Source: Erpobdella octoculata
Lineage: Eukaryota; Annelida; Clitellata; Hirudinida; Erpobdellidae
Direction: 5' to 3'
Length of the DNA: 64,000 nucleotides
Assembly: GCA_963978895.1 (NCBI GenBank)
Contig: OZ022240.1
Span: 43,002,768-43,066,767, forward strand
Part shown: piece after piece, positions 9,610-20,230 of the stretch
How positions within the stretch are numbered: position 1 is the stretch's first letter
Layout of the letters: every line of letters begins with the position of its first letter
Notes under the pieces: generated by a model
Seen by the model: the letters and a program-made list of their open reading frames with translations, nothing else
What the model was told of the DNA's origin: nothing
Databases searched by the model: none
Position numbers and translations under genes: made by a program

Positions 9610-11425
9610 TCACGATTGAAAAACACTCATTAAACTAGAATTTGTTTTACTAATCGCCAATAAGCGATTTGTTCTTGAGTCGAAACACATACTTTCTAGT
9701 TCACATTGAGCATCAAAAGAGTTTACGTAATTCAAATTAAAATCAAATACATGAATTTCTGTTGTATTATAATCAGCCACAAACAAGCATGAGTTGTTAT
9801 CCGAAGTCAGCTGATAGAAGTCTCCAACTTCTTGTGTTGAATCTGAATCTGAATCAAATTCCTTAACAATATCTCCATTGCAGTTAATTAAAAAGAAGCC
9901 AGACTCATTTAAAATAGCAAAGCGAACATTTTTTATGTCTACAAAACCATACACTCCATATAATAGATCAATACAATCTGGTAATGTGATGTCGCGTACA
10001 ATGTTGCATTCTAATGTAATTTCAAATAATTTTTCATTATAATTATCCAAAATGATTAAACTTTTTCCTGATGAACTTACAATTCCACATTCATTTGATT
10101 CAAATTGTATTGTTTTCTTCCAGTCGGGACTGTCTTTCTGTTTTTCAAGATTATAAACTTCAAGTGATGAATCATGCATAACAAAGAAAAAGTGCTCAAC
10201 CAATTCAGTTTTACGAAACAAAGAATCTTTAATATTTAACCCAATAGAGAAGAGATATTCGTATGTTTCACTGCAAAAAACATCAATTTTGTAAAAATCA
10301 TCATTCTGACCACCAAGATAAACTCTTGTGTTGCTAACAGATAGTTTCTGAATATCAGCAATCGATACGACAATCGTTTTACAAAGCTCGGGTACAATTT
10401 CATCAACTGATAAAAGTTCTCCTATTGAAATTTGTGAAGAGAGAAAGTTTTCATTTAACAGCTTTGGCTTGAAAACAAAATTCAATTGTTCCGTGAAACA
10501 TTCTGAAAACAAATCTTGATTTTTTGTCGAAATATTTTCCTCATCAGCTATCCACTCAACTTTGTCATTTTCAATTGCTTCAACAAGTTTAACTGGATTA
10601 CAATGTTGAAACCATCTTTTATATTTATTAATTTTTTCATCAAGTACCGTGTTCATCGATAACAATTCTTCTGAGCAAAATGTTAAATTTTTTTCAATTT
10701 CAAATCTTCTTCCATCAATAATTGCAAAACTGTTTTTTTTCATATGACTCAACATAATTAATAAAAGTATTTTTAATATCTTTGCAATGTTTTTGAATTT
10801 GCATTTTCAATTTATCAGTCTTATCGGAAACATTCAATCTATGTGTATCAATTGCATTTGAATTTGCTTTCAAGTCATTTTTCGTATTATAATTTTTCTT
10901 TATTTCTTGCTCCAAGTTTTTGTTAAATAATTCTTTAAATTCCGCAAACGTTTTCAAGATGCAAGAAACATGATTAAACAGTTTTCCTGAATCTACCCAT
11001 TTCTGACAAGATTTGCAGTATGATATTTCAAAATCATTTTTCGAACTAATTTTTGCTAAGGTATGATTTTTCAACGAAGAAATTTTCTCATGAACAGATA
11101 AACATGTCAAACAAAAATATAATTTACATTCTAAACAGAATGTAGTAGAATTTTCCGTTGAGCAAGTTTCACAGATTATTTTATTTGCTTCAGTAAGACA
11201 TTCAATAAATTCATTTTCTTTCAAATTTTGTAAATCTTTTTCAGGTTGTTCAAAACAAATATTGCATTTTGGACATTTCAATTTGTTTTCTTTGTTTAAA
11301 GTTTTTTCATCAAATTCCTTTTTAAGACATTCAAAACCAAAACTGTGCAAGCATGGAAGCATCCGAGCATCTTTAATTTCTTCTGAACAAATGAAGCACT
11401 TCACAAAACTTGAATATTTTTCCAT
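9610..11425 (-). pseudogene. Divergent family A TRIM-like gene with one frameshift and a lost RING ligand
   Basis: Read from 11425 down, the first frame (236 aa, to 10715) holds RING, B-box, zinc module and the start of the coiled coil; the second (10755-9610, 381 aa) holds the rest of the coiled coil and the propeller. The two overlap at a run of eight A residues on the coding strand (about 10735-10742), where removal of one base joins them. This is a single-base frameshift or a homopolymer sequencing error. The sequence is the most divergent family A member. The RING Cys at position 30, invariant in the paralogues, is Gly (HSFGFECL), so one zinc ligand is missing even if the frame is restored. 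The putative splice-acceptor-like 'agttatag' lies just before the ATG. Possibly a decaying gene or a non-RING adaptor. Confidence 0.85.
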
Positions 11426-11489
11426 TTCTATAACTTTTAAATTATGTTACGTTATTGTTTAAAAAGCCGGTAAACTTTTAAAATTTGCA

Positions 11490-11590
11490 CCACTGATCTC
11501 TCTATATATATATAGGACTGGATCGACAGATATCGTAAGTTATATATCTACGACTGGATCAATAGATATTGTAAGTTGTATATCTATGAC
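11490..11590. repeat. P-like terminus relic and 36-bp tandem duplication
   Basis: Begins with 'cactgatctct', the same first bases as the 34-bp terminal repeat of the element at 41907-42253, after a TA-rich tract. Two imperfect 36-bp units ('gactggatcgacagatatcg' and 'gactggatcaatagatattg') follow from about 11515. It lies just upstream of the gene at 9610-11425. Confidence 0.4.
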
Positions 11591-11814
11591 CTAATTGCTC
11601 TTTATTAATGCATAAGAAAATGTGTCGCGGCGTCACCAGCGTAACTCCCTTAAGCAAGGAGTTCACTCGCATTTGCTAGAAGGGTAGGCGCCTATAAATG
11701 GCTGCCTTTGCAACTACCCTCCCTCTCTCGCCTTGAGCAAGACTTGTCTTAATAAAGCGTATGCTAAATCTCAATAAAAAAAGACATATAATATAATATC
11801 TAAAATCTAGACGC
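11591..11814 (+). repeat. SINE-like tail region
   Basis: About 11628-11770 shares 'gtcaccagcgt' and 'cttaagcaagga' with the candidate SINE at 27455-27650 and ends with an A-rich tract. No tRNA-like head is preserved here. Confidence 0.3.
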
Positions 11815-13260
11815 TTAATAGCAGGCCTTAGCAGGCTTAACACATTGTTCGAGCTAAGCCAATATCAAGGCAAAATTGTTCGACCATAGCCACGTAATCA
11901 TCAGTGCTTGTAAACAAAAATGTTCACTTTTAAACAAATTGCCGTTGACGATACGCCCGATACAACAAGATTTAGTCAGGGCGTGTTGTTAAATTGATCG
12001 CGCTAATGAATCCTGGTGTTAACCTAAGTTGCTCCTCCTCTAAGTAGGAGACAAGCGTAAGAGTGCAGCGGTAAGAAGGCTTGAGCCTGGACCAATAAAA
12101 GCAAATCGGTGTCAAATGAATCCGATGTCAAACCTGAATAATTTCATTTATTTTATTTTATTTTGTTTATCATTTTAATTTAATAAACTATACATTTTTT
12201 TAATTCGGTTAATTGTTTAATGATCTCTCGAGCTTCTCAACGTCTTCGGAAATCCCATGGACATCCGGACAAGTGAAAATTTATAGAAAAATAAAACTTC
12301 CGCCACTTTATCGGAACCTAATCTTTATTGCCAGCTGTTTACACTGGGCCTCCCACATGATCTGCGGTATTGCAATTGCTTCAACGCCTATTTGATCATT
12401 AGCAACGACATACATTAATAACAAAAGGTAGCTGTTTTTAATCTTACAATAATTTTGTAAGATTAAAAAACTAAATAAAATAAAACAAATTAAATTAAGT
12501 TATTCAGGTTTGTCACATTTGAGGTTAAGTAACTTCAGATGAAGGAAAGAAGCTGTTTAATTGTTGATCACTCAATCCATCCGTTCGTCAGTCAATCATT
12601 CGTTTTGTTTCTATAAAGTTTGGACGGCAATATTAAATATTAAAAACAGCTGTACTGTATTGCAAACCACTAGAGCAGAACATTATACACGATTATTTTC
12701 ATAATTTATATTAGAAGTTGCCTAGTGCTTTGAATATTCTGTAGCAGCTTACTCACAAAAGTTTACTGGCTGGTGCAAGAAGTAAAAGTTTAGACGCGTG
12801 ATTTTTTCAATAAGCTGTAATAAGCAATATTGTGTTTGAGAGCCAGAACTTGGTTTTAATTCTAACAAAATATTGATTTGGTTAGTTGATTTTATTTAGG
12901 GTTAAGAAACTGTTCAATAAATTTTGTAGGGATTGATAGTTTTGTTTTATAAATAAAAGTTTTGCAATAGTTAAATAATTGTTTGAATAATTGAAAGAAG
13001 ACTTACCTGGCGTTTTTAGAGGTTTATTTCTCTCTCTCGCTCCCCTTTCTTCTGCTTGCTTTCCAGCTCCTTCTTGCTTTCTTGTCCCTGTTTGCTTGTT
13101 CTACCGTTCACGCTTCCACTCTTTTATTTAATTGTATTTCATTTATTTTCGTTTTAAACATAGATAGTTATTATATTTAATTACATTTTTTTAATTTAAA
13201 ACTTTAATAGAATGCATTGTCATAAGAAACGAGCATATATTTCTGTAAAATGTATTATCA
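11815..13260 (+). repeat. R1 copy with 5' extension, duplicate of 36975-38480
   Basis: About 1.4 kb that aligns with 36975-38480 from 'aatagcaggccttagcaggc' through the shared 'ctctcgagcttctcaacgtc' and 'tccggacaagtgaaaa' landmarks into R1. The 12213-12395 open frame crosses these landmarks and is not conserved as a protein. No gene is supported. Confidence 0.75.
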
Positions 13261-13382
13261 TGAGGATCAACCCTATTTTTCAAATTTCATCTTGATTAGA
13301 TAACGGGTGGTTAGTTAATTTTTATTTTCCAGGTTTGCAAACATTCAATCAGGCAAGCCAGGGGTAAAATTAATAAAAGGAA

Positions 13383-13740
13383 CTAGCCGGGTACCTGGCA
13401 TTGTCCGGGGTTTTAGAGGTTTTTCCATCCTTTTTCTCGTATTCCCGCTTGGTCTCCCGCTCCCGGTTGCTTTCCCGTACTCGCTTGTTCTCCCGTTCCC
13501 GTTTCTAGTTGCTTTACCGATCCGGCTTGTTCTTCCGTTACCGATTGCTTTCCTGCTCCCGTTCGGTTTCTTGGTCCTTATCGTTTGCTCACTTTTTTCT
13601 CCCTATCCAGCTCGCTCTTCAGTTCCCGGCTGCTTTTCCGAAACCGCTTGGTTTCCTGTCCCCGCTCATTTTCCAGTTTCCGCTCGCTTTCTTATTCACG
13701 TTTCATTCGCTTTCTCGCTCCCGCTCACTTTGTGACTGAT
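13383..13740 (-). mobile_element. Helitron-like 3' terminus plus C/T-rich degenerate minisatellite
   Basis: On the minus strand the terminus reads hairpin (ccggacaatgccaggtaccc) then GGCTAGT, with CTAG at 13383-13386. The minisatellite (13430-13720) consists of CCCGCTCCCG/TTGCTTTCCCG words. The same block sits upstream of three other family A genes. The open frames at 13509-13739 and 13585-13785 are translations of the array. Confidence 0.55.
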
Positions 13741-13849
13741 CTCAATTTATTTTCACACAATCCTTTTTCTAGTGGCTATCATTAACGTGTTACAATCATT
13801 TAAATGGTGTAGCAATGCATAAAGGACACACACACAGACTGTCATTTTT

Positions 13850-14044
13850 ACCAATGCTTTTATTAACTCGTCGGCTCTGTTTCTCTGTCTGTTTCTCTGT
13901 TTCAAATCTTGCAATCAATTTTTGAGTCACTTCCTGATGATAGATTTTTTTCAAATTTTGCATACATGCTCAAGATAGAAGACAATGCAATATTCAATTA
14001 TTAGTTTTACAATAAGTCAATTAATTTAGTTAATTTTCTTGAGG

Positions 14045-14090
<46 letters not shown>

Positions 14091-14340
14091 TATTATATTT
14101 ATTTGTTGTATATTGCGACTTTAATATAAAATAAAAGAGTAATATAAGAAAAAATTGATTGCAAAATTTTTGTTTATGAGCTTAATGGAAATCGCAATGC
14201 TCTTCGAACCATATTACGCCAGGCCAGACTTTAATATAAAATAAAAGAGTAATATAAGAAAAAATTGATTGCAAAATTTGTGTCTTAATTACATATAAGA
14301 GCATTGGTTTTAAAAATTCGTTTTTAATTTACTTGTTATA
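13850..14340 (+). repeat. RC repeat copy, (TA)n tract and a short direct duplication
   Basis: The RC copy covers 13850-14050, a TA tract of about 38 bp follows (14051-14088), then the segment starting 'gactttaatataaaataaaa' occurs twice (about 14113-14168 and 14227-14282), with 58 unrelated bases between. There is no gene. Confidence 0.75.
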
Positions 14341-14424
14341 TATAGAAAGTTAAAAATGCGTTTTTGTGTGAACAATATTGTTTTTATGGTTAATTTGCAT
14401 TTTTAGCCTTTTTAAAAGTGAGTT

Positions 14425-14469
14425 TTTTTTAAATTAATTGTTTTATAATTCAATTTAGCAATTTTAAAA
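14425..14469 (+). promoter_or_regulatory. Conserved leader of family A genes (type 1)
   Basis: Nearly the same 45 bp as before 4467, with a possible acceptor 'caatttag' and an A-rich ATGG context. Confidence 0.4.
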
Positions 14470-16275
14470 ATGGAAAATTATTCAAGTTTTGTAAAGTGTT
14501 TCATCTGTTCAAAAGAAATTAAAGATGCTCGGATGCTTTCATGTTTGCACAGTTTCTGTTTTGAATGTCTTAAAAGAAAATTTATTGGAAAAATGTCAAA
14601 CAAAGAAATCAAATTAAATTGTCCAAAATGTAAAATTTCTTTTGAAGCACCTGAAGGAGGTTTAGAAAATTTAAAGAAAAATGAATTTATTGAATGTCTT
14701 ACTGAAACTAATAAAATATTCTGTGGATCTTGCTTAAAAGAAGAAGTTACTAGTTTCTGCTTAGAGTGCAAGTTGTATTTATGTTCATCATGTATATTTG
14801 CACATAGAAGAATTCCTTCAACAAAAAATCATGTCTTAGCAAAAATTAATACCATGGAAAAAGAAGCTTTTGAAGCATCATATTGCAAATCTTGTCAGAA
14901 ATGGGTTGATTCAGAAAAACTTGTTGATCATGAATCCTGCATCTTGAAAACTTTTGCAGAATTTAAAATAACTTTTCAGAAAAATTTGGAACAGGAAATA
15001 ATAAAAAATTACAACAGCATAGAAACTCTGAAAACAAATTTAAATGCAATTAATACACAAAAATTGTCAGTTGAAAATGAAACTAAAGAATTGAAAATAC
15101 AAATTCAAGAACATTGCGTGGATCTTAAAGTTGAATTTATCAAATATATTAATTTATGTCAAAATGACTCCAATGCAATAATTGATAGAAAAAACAATGA
15201 AATTGTTCAAAAGTTAAATTCATATTCAGAAGAATTGGTAAAATTGAAGACAGAACTTGAAGAAAAAATTGAAAAATATAAAAAATGGTCTCAACATTTT
15301 AATCCACTTAATCTTATTGAAGCAATTGAAAATGATAATGTTAAATTGTTAGATAAAGATGAAAATAATTCCAAAAAAGATAATGAATTGATATTAACGT
15401 GTTTTAATGAAAAGTTGAATCTTGTTTTTAAACCAAAACCTTTGGATACAAAATTTCATACCTTACAATTTTCAATAGGAAATTTAATGTCAACTAATGA
15501 AATTCAACCTGAGCTTATTAAAACAATTGCCATAACTAATTATGTTGACAAAATATCGATTAGCCAAACAAAGGTGTATATCGGGTGTCTCAGAGATGAT
15601 TGTTCTTATAAAATTGAAGTTTATTGCAAAACAACATATGAATACCTTTTTTCAGTTGATTTAAATATAAGAACCTCTTGCATTACAAAAACCGAGTTAG
15701 TTGATCATTTCTTGTGCGTGTTAAATTATTCCTCACTGGATGTTTACAATCTTGAAAAACAGAAAGACTGTCCTGATTGGAAGAAAACTATAAAACTCGA
15801 GTGTAAAGGAAATGCGATTGTCGGTTCATCGGATAAGAAATTGTTTGTTTTAGAAAATAAAAAATTAATTGAAATCACATTAAATGGCGAAATTGAACAT
15901 GTCATTGTATTCCCCGAGTTTACATTTTCCATTACTGGCTTGAAAAATGATCACTTTGCAATTTCAAATCGTTTAAGACTTTATTTAATAAACTGCAAAG
16001 GAGATATCATTAAACAAGTTAATTCAAAATCAGGCTTAACTGGACATAGACTGACAACAGACAACAGTTGTAACTTATTTGTTGGTGTACCTTATGAAAA
16101 AAATATTCATGTATATGATTTTAGTTTAAATTTTGTAAAATCGTTTAATGCTCAATGTCATCTAAATGATATTTGTTTTCATTCAAAAACAAATCGTTTA
16201 TTAGTGACTGGCTTTGAAAAATCTGGTATCATGAATGAAGAATATTCTAATATAATGAATGTATTTCAATTGTGA
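14470..16275 (+). CDS. TRIM-like RING/B-box/coiled-coil/propeller protein, family A
   Basis: An intact 601-residue paralogue. All eight RING ligands are present (C10 to C54; P24 is Ser here), as are the B-box ligands in the 85-121 interval and the C-C-H-C module near 139-157. The coiled coil and propeller are as in the other copies. The C-terminus differs: instead of ending directly in IMNVFQL it reads GIMNEEYSNIMNVFQL, as if the last few codons were duplicated. Propeller variable segments read IGCLRDDCSYK and NIRTSCITKTE. The downstream flank (from 16276) is the same as the one after the stub at 56375-56415, not the one after the gene at 54520, so the genes and flanks have been reshuffled. 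It is probably a functional E3 ligase-type protein, substrate unknown. Confidence 0.9.
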   Translation: MENYSSFVKCFICSKEIKDARMLSCLHSFCFECLKRKFIGKMSNKEIKLNCPKCKISFEAPEGGLENLKKNEFIECLTETNKIFCGSCLKEEVTSFCLECKLYLCSSCIFAHRRIPSTKNHVLAKINTMEKEAFEASYCKSCQKWVDSEKLVDHESCILKTFAEFKITFQKNLEQEIIKNYNSIETLKTNLNAINTQKLSVENETKELKIQIQEHCVDLKVEFIKYINLCQNDSNAIIDRKNNEIVQKLNSYSEELVKLKTELEEKIEKYKKWSQHFNPLNLIEAIENDNVKLLDKDENNSKKDNELILTCFNEKLNLVFKPKPLDTKFHTLQFSIGNLMSTNEIQPELIKTIAITNYVDKISISQTKVYIGCLRDDCSYKIEVYCKTTYEYLFSVDLNIRTSCITKTELVDHFLCVLNYSSLDVYNLEKQKDCPDWKKTIKLECKGNAIVGSSDKKLFVLENKKLIEITLNGEIEHVIVFPEFTFSITGLKNDHFAISNRLRLYLINCKGDIIKQVNSKSGLTGHRLTTDNSCNLFVGVPYEKNIHVYDFSLNFVKSFNAQCHLNDICFHSKTNRLLVTGFEKSGIMNEEYSNIMNVFQL

Positions 16276-17371
16276 TGTAAATTTCTTTGCAACTATCTGG
16301 GTTATACAGTGTTACTTATTTTGTTGGTTTGTGCCAAAAAATGTTTATAAAAGATTCTTAAATGCCTTTCATTTATGACGTTTTTTCACTTTTTTATTAA
16401 AATGAACTCATTTTTGCTTGATTTTTATTTGTTTTATTAATTAAATAAAAACGTAATTTGAATCTAATTAAAATTGATTAAATAATTGGTTCTTTAATAA
16501 ATACATTGTATATATTATAGTTAATATAAGTGCTGTAAAAAAATTAATTTTTATGCAAATGACATTTTAAACGGTGATAAAACACGTGTTTTTGAATCAT
16601 TATTTTTTGTTTTGAATGCTGGATCGCTGGCAATTAATTTTATTCAGATTATTATTAATATAAAAATTAAAATATATGACCCGTTATAGTCGAAAGAAAA
16701 TTTGAATTTCTGCGCAATAATTATTAAGATTTGTATATTTCCATGCTTTTCATATAAAAAAAACTTCATGCTTCCAAAATCAAAATGGTTTTAAACACTT
16801 TATATAGTTAGATGGATGGCCAAACTTATTTACAGCCTTAAAAAGATGCATTTTTAAAGTCACAGATTGCAGATCTGTTTCTAGGTACAATTAGGTACTA
16901 ATCCATACCGAGTTCATAAAATTGGTGCGTTTACAACAATTATTATTCATGATCTTTACTGGCGGTTTCAGGGGGCCAAGATGCCTTCCCGCTTCCCTTC
17001 GCCATAATTTCAAAAATCGTTTTTTTCATCTGACCACAAATCGTTGCATGCATACACGGCTGCAAATGCATGTACACGTTACACGTCTTTTTATATCATG
17101 GGTGGCCAACCCGCGGGCTATCAATTGGTGGCCCACTCTGCTTTGTTTAAATATTTGAAATTTATAGTAAAATCGTTTAAAAATTTCTTATAAATCGATA
17201 AATAGTACAAAAATTTACGTCATGCACGCCCATACAGTTTCCGTGAAACCTCACCTTGTTTATGTTTTTTACCAAAATTTAAAAATAATAGTTAACAAGG
17301 GTAGTAAATTATTAAATATAAAATAATTTATAATTTAAAAAACTTCTATTAACGAAAACAAAAAATCATGA

Positions 17372-17596
17372 CCAATTGATGCTGAAGGTAGAACATTCCA
17401 GGAGAGATGGGAACTGGAGTATTTGTATGTGGAACACTCTGGTAGTTTGGTTTGTAATGACACAATTGCGATCATGAAAGATTATAATCTGAAACGCCAT
17501 TACGCAACTTGTCACAAGCAAATTTATTCTAAATTTCAAGGCAGAATTAGAGAAGAAAAATTTGCATTTTTGAAGACAAGCCTGGCCATCTATTGA
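17372..17596 (+). pseudogene. hAT-type transposase N-terminal zinc-finger fragment
   Basis: A 74-residue open frame without its own ATG contains EGRTFQERWELEY, then VCNDTIAIMKDYNLKRHY with C...C...H spacing followed by ATCH, and ends near REEKFAFLKTSL. This is the BED-like N-terminal finger seen in hAT transposases and their relatives (GTF2IRD2/ZBED5/EPM2AIP1-like proteins). The rest of the transposase is missing, so it is a dead fragment. It is absent from the second SD-2 copy. Confidence 0.75.
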
Positions 17597-18169
17597 TTTT
17601 AATTTATTTTATTTTAGATTCAAGTCAGTTATTTTTTTGTAGCCATTGTGATTTGTCAACAGCATCAGGGGTTCTTACAAAATATTTTTATGTGTAGGTC
17701 CGCCAAGATGGAGATTAAGCAAAAAACGGTACTAAATTCCCGATCCGGCGTTTTCAAGCCCCCAAGCTTCAAGTATAGGTAATATTTTGTTGCATTTGTG
17801 TAAATTCTTCACATTCGATGCAATCTATATGAAATAAGTAAAAGTAAATGAAAATCAAATAAATTTTCACAAAATATGATTTTATAAAAACCTCTTACCG
17901 ACACTTCAATTGCATAGAGTATGGATTTCTGGGGTGATTCCATTATTGGAATTTTTCAGGGATTCATCACCACACTAGCCAAACTCTGAATTTTCTTCCA
18001 GCGAATCAATACAATTAAACAGTTTAAAGTATAAAATAGTATAAACGTAAAAAAACAAAAATTATTCCATGGTGATGAATTATTCCATGACTAGCAGTGC
18101 CCGTCGTGGCTTTGGTTGATTGAAATTAAAAAAATTTAAATCATGCATCCATAGAGCATCCATACACAA

Positions 18170-18320
18170 TGTATTGAAACCTGGTCAGGCTCAGTTTATG
18201 GGCAGAAAATTCCAGGCCTGGCTTATTTAGACAAACGTTTTAAGCCCATACTGGCCAGTTTTATGGGCACAAAAGTTGAAACGTGGACCGGTCCGTGCTG
18301 AATTGGACTCAGCCAGTTTT
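18170..18320. repeat. GC-rich dispersed repeat, diverged copy
   Basis: Contains 'cctggtcaggctcagtttat', 'ccaggcctggctta' and 'ggaccggtccgtgctgaatt', resembling words in the 7990-8475 block in inverted order. Partly duplicated at 57655-57770. Confidence 0.45.
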
Positions 18321-19383
18321 AACAGACACAAATCCTTAAAGTTCAGAAGCTAGTTTCTCCAAAAAAAATAAGAAAACAGGTATTTTATTATTTATTAAGA
18401 AAAACCAAAATACTGAATTTTAATGATTTCAAATTTCCAGTTTTTGAGTTTTCAAGCAAATAACTTTTTTTCGATTCTTCTTTGTAGTCCCAGAAGTTAA
18501 AAAAATTGGTAAAATATGTGTAACAAGGACAGTTTGGTTGTGTCTGAGTTATAAACCTTTTCCAATTGAAGCATTTTTGTAATTTTCAGTGTGCTTTTAA
18601 ACCATTTTTGAATTTTTATTATGATGTAAAATAACTGAACAGTTAACTGAAAATTTTACTCTATATGACCAATTTCAAACAGAAAAATTCAAAAGTTTTC
18701 TTGGGGTTCAATTGAGCCCCAAGACCTCGCGATTTGAAAAGGAAAAAAACGGGAGAGAGGGAATATGAGAGAAAAGAGAAAATTTCCTGCGGGCGCCCAT
18801 GTGGAAATATACAAATCTTAATAATCATTGCACGGAAATTTGAATTTTCTTTCGGCTAGAAAGTAAAAACGTCACAATTGAAAAGCATTTAACAAATAAA
18901 AAATTTTCATATAAACCACCGATAAATAATTTTTCGACAAAAAACAACAAGCAAAAAAAATATAAAACAAGTAAATTAAAAACGAATTTTTAAAACCAAT
19001 GCTCTTATATGTAATTAAAACACAAATTTTGCAATCAATTTTTTCTTATATTACTCTTTTATTTTATGTTAAAGTCGAAATATCTTAATTATATCGAAAT
19101 ATCAAAATTAATTAAAATTATCTAAATTAATTGACTTATTGTAAAACTAATAATTGAATATTGCATTGTCTTCTATTTTAAGCATGTATGCAAAATTTGA
19201 AAAAATCTATCATCAGGAAGTGACTCAAAAATTGATTGCAAGATTTGAAACAGACAGAGAAACAAACAGACAGACAGAGAAACAGAGACGACGAGTTAAT
19301 AAAAGCATTGGTAATAATAATAAAAATATCATCAAAAAGCATCAAATTTAAATATCTCAACTATTTTCATGAAAATTTCGTAC

Positions 19384-19429
19384 ACGCTTGACATGGACGT
19401 CTGTATATACAGACGTCCATGACGCTTGA
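19384..19429. mobile_element. 30-bp perfect palindrome flanked by 8-bp target duplication
   Basis: The arm CATGGACGTCTGTAT (19392-19406) is followed directly by its exact reverse complement (19407-19421). It is flanked by 'acgcttga' at 19384-19391 and again at 19422-19429. The related locus near 3250 (opposite strand) has a single copy of the flanking octamer and no palindrome. This is what a DNA transposon reduced to its two terminal repeats would look like. Confidence 0.85.
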
Positions 19430-19504
19430 GAATCGCGGTCAGTGAGTGTGGTTCGTGTTAACTTGGTAAAATAGTCTGCCAGTCGGTTAGCGTTTTGTGG
19501 TCAA

Positions 19505-19595
19505 GAAAACCCTCAAGAAAACCCTCAAGAAAACCCTCAAGAAAACCCTCAAGAAAACCCTCAAGAAAACCCTCAAGAAACCCCTCGATAAAATC
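19505..19595 (+). repeat. 12-bp tandem array AAGAAAACCCTC
   Basis: About seven near-perfect units inside the RC linker; the related locus near 3130-3182 has about three. Confidence 0.9.
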
Positions 19596-19736
19596 CTCAA
19601 GAAAATTAACAAAATTAATTGACTTATTGTAAAACTAATAATTGAATATTGCATTGTCTTCTATCTTGAGCATGTATGCAAAATTTGAAAAATATCTATC
19701 ATCAGGAAGTGACTCAAAAATTGATTGCAAGATTTG

Positions 19737-19840
19737 AAACAGACAGAGAAACAGACAGAGAAACAGACAGAGAAACAGACAGAGAAACAGACAGAGAAAC
19801 AGACAGAGAAACAGACAGAGAAACAGACAGAGAAACAGAG
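19737..19840 (+). repeat. 12-bp tandem array ACAGACAGAGAA
   Basis: Between eight and nine exact units; other RC copies carry two to four. Twelve-bp units keep three frames open, which explains the repetitive hydrophobic open frames on the minus strand. Confidence 0.9.
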
Positions 19841-19894
19841 CCGACGAGTTAATAAAAGCATTGGTAAAAACCCAAGTAACACTGTATAACCCAG

Positions 19895-20213
19895 CTAGTA
19901 ACAAATAAATATACATCACCATTGGAAAACATTTAAGATAAAAGATTGGTTTTTTACGCCAACCACTAATAAACGATTTGTTGTTGAATCAAAACAAATA
20001 TTTGTCGGTTGACATTGAGGATTAAAAGATTTTAACAAATTAAAATTAAAATCATATATACGAATATTTTCTTCATAAGAGTTAAAAAGAACAACAAAAT
20101 AAGTAACACTGTATAACCCAGATAGTTGCAAATAAATTTACATCACAATTTAAATACATTCATTATATAAGAACATTATATAAAAACCAAAGTAACACTA
20201 GTAATAGAGCTAG
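19895..20213 (-). pseudogene. Family A C-terminal stub and an additional 3'-end scar
   Basis: From about 20100 down to 19916 the minus strand encodes the last propeller strands of a family A protein (NSYEENIRIYDFNFNLLKSF ... NRLLVVG, ending NVFQW and a stop). It is preceded on the same strand by a second tail remnant (about 20103-20165) joined directly to it. CTAG at 19895-19898 lies 18 bp beyond the stop, as in the intact genes. The closest relative is the stub at 58324-58632. Nothing upstream of the last 60 codons survives. Confidence 0.85.
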
Positions 20214-20230
20214 TTAAAAACAAATATATA

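Larger units (their letters stand above)
16276..19000 (+). repeat. Segmental duplication SD-2, copy 1 (gene-free flank)
   Basis: About 2.7 kb, closely matched by 56410-58265, where three internal pieces are absent (about 17140-17270, 17374-17915 and 18280-18435), each junction at a short direct repeat. It contains a hAT-like fragment (17372-17596), a 'gggtggccaacccgcgggc' motif typical of hAT-type termini near 17100, and a GC-rich repeat at 18170-18320. The open frame at 16922-17158 is shared with 57064-57321 but diverges at its 3' end and has no recognisable domain; I do not call it a gene. Confidence 0.85.
19097..19870 (-). repeat. RC repeat pair, inverted relative to 2917-3560
   Basis: Copies at 19097-19326 and 19617-19867 flank a linker that matches 3121-3300 in reverse complement. 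Relative to that locus, the two 12-bp arrays are expanded and a 30-bp palindrome has been inserted. Open frames 19154-19351, 19178-19360, 19635-19922 and 19661-19882 are translations of these repeats. Confidence 0.8.

Noticed and set aside
16922..17158. 78-residue ORF shared with 57064-57321
   Set aside because: Conserved only because the whole flank is duplicated; the two ORFs diverge in frame at their 3' ends and overlap a hAT-terminus-like motif.
19635..19922. Hydrophobic CLFLCLFL repeat protein
   Set aside because: It is the 12-bp array ACAGACAGAGAA read on the minus strand; no start context or paralogue outside the repeat.
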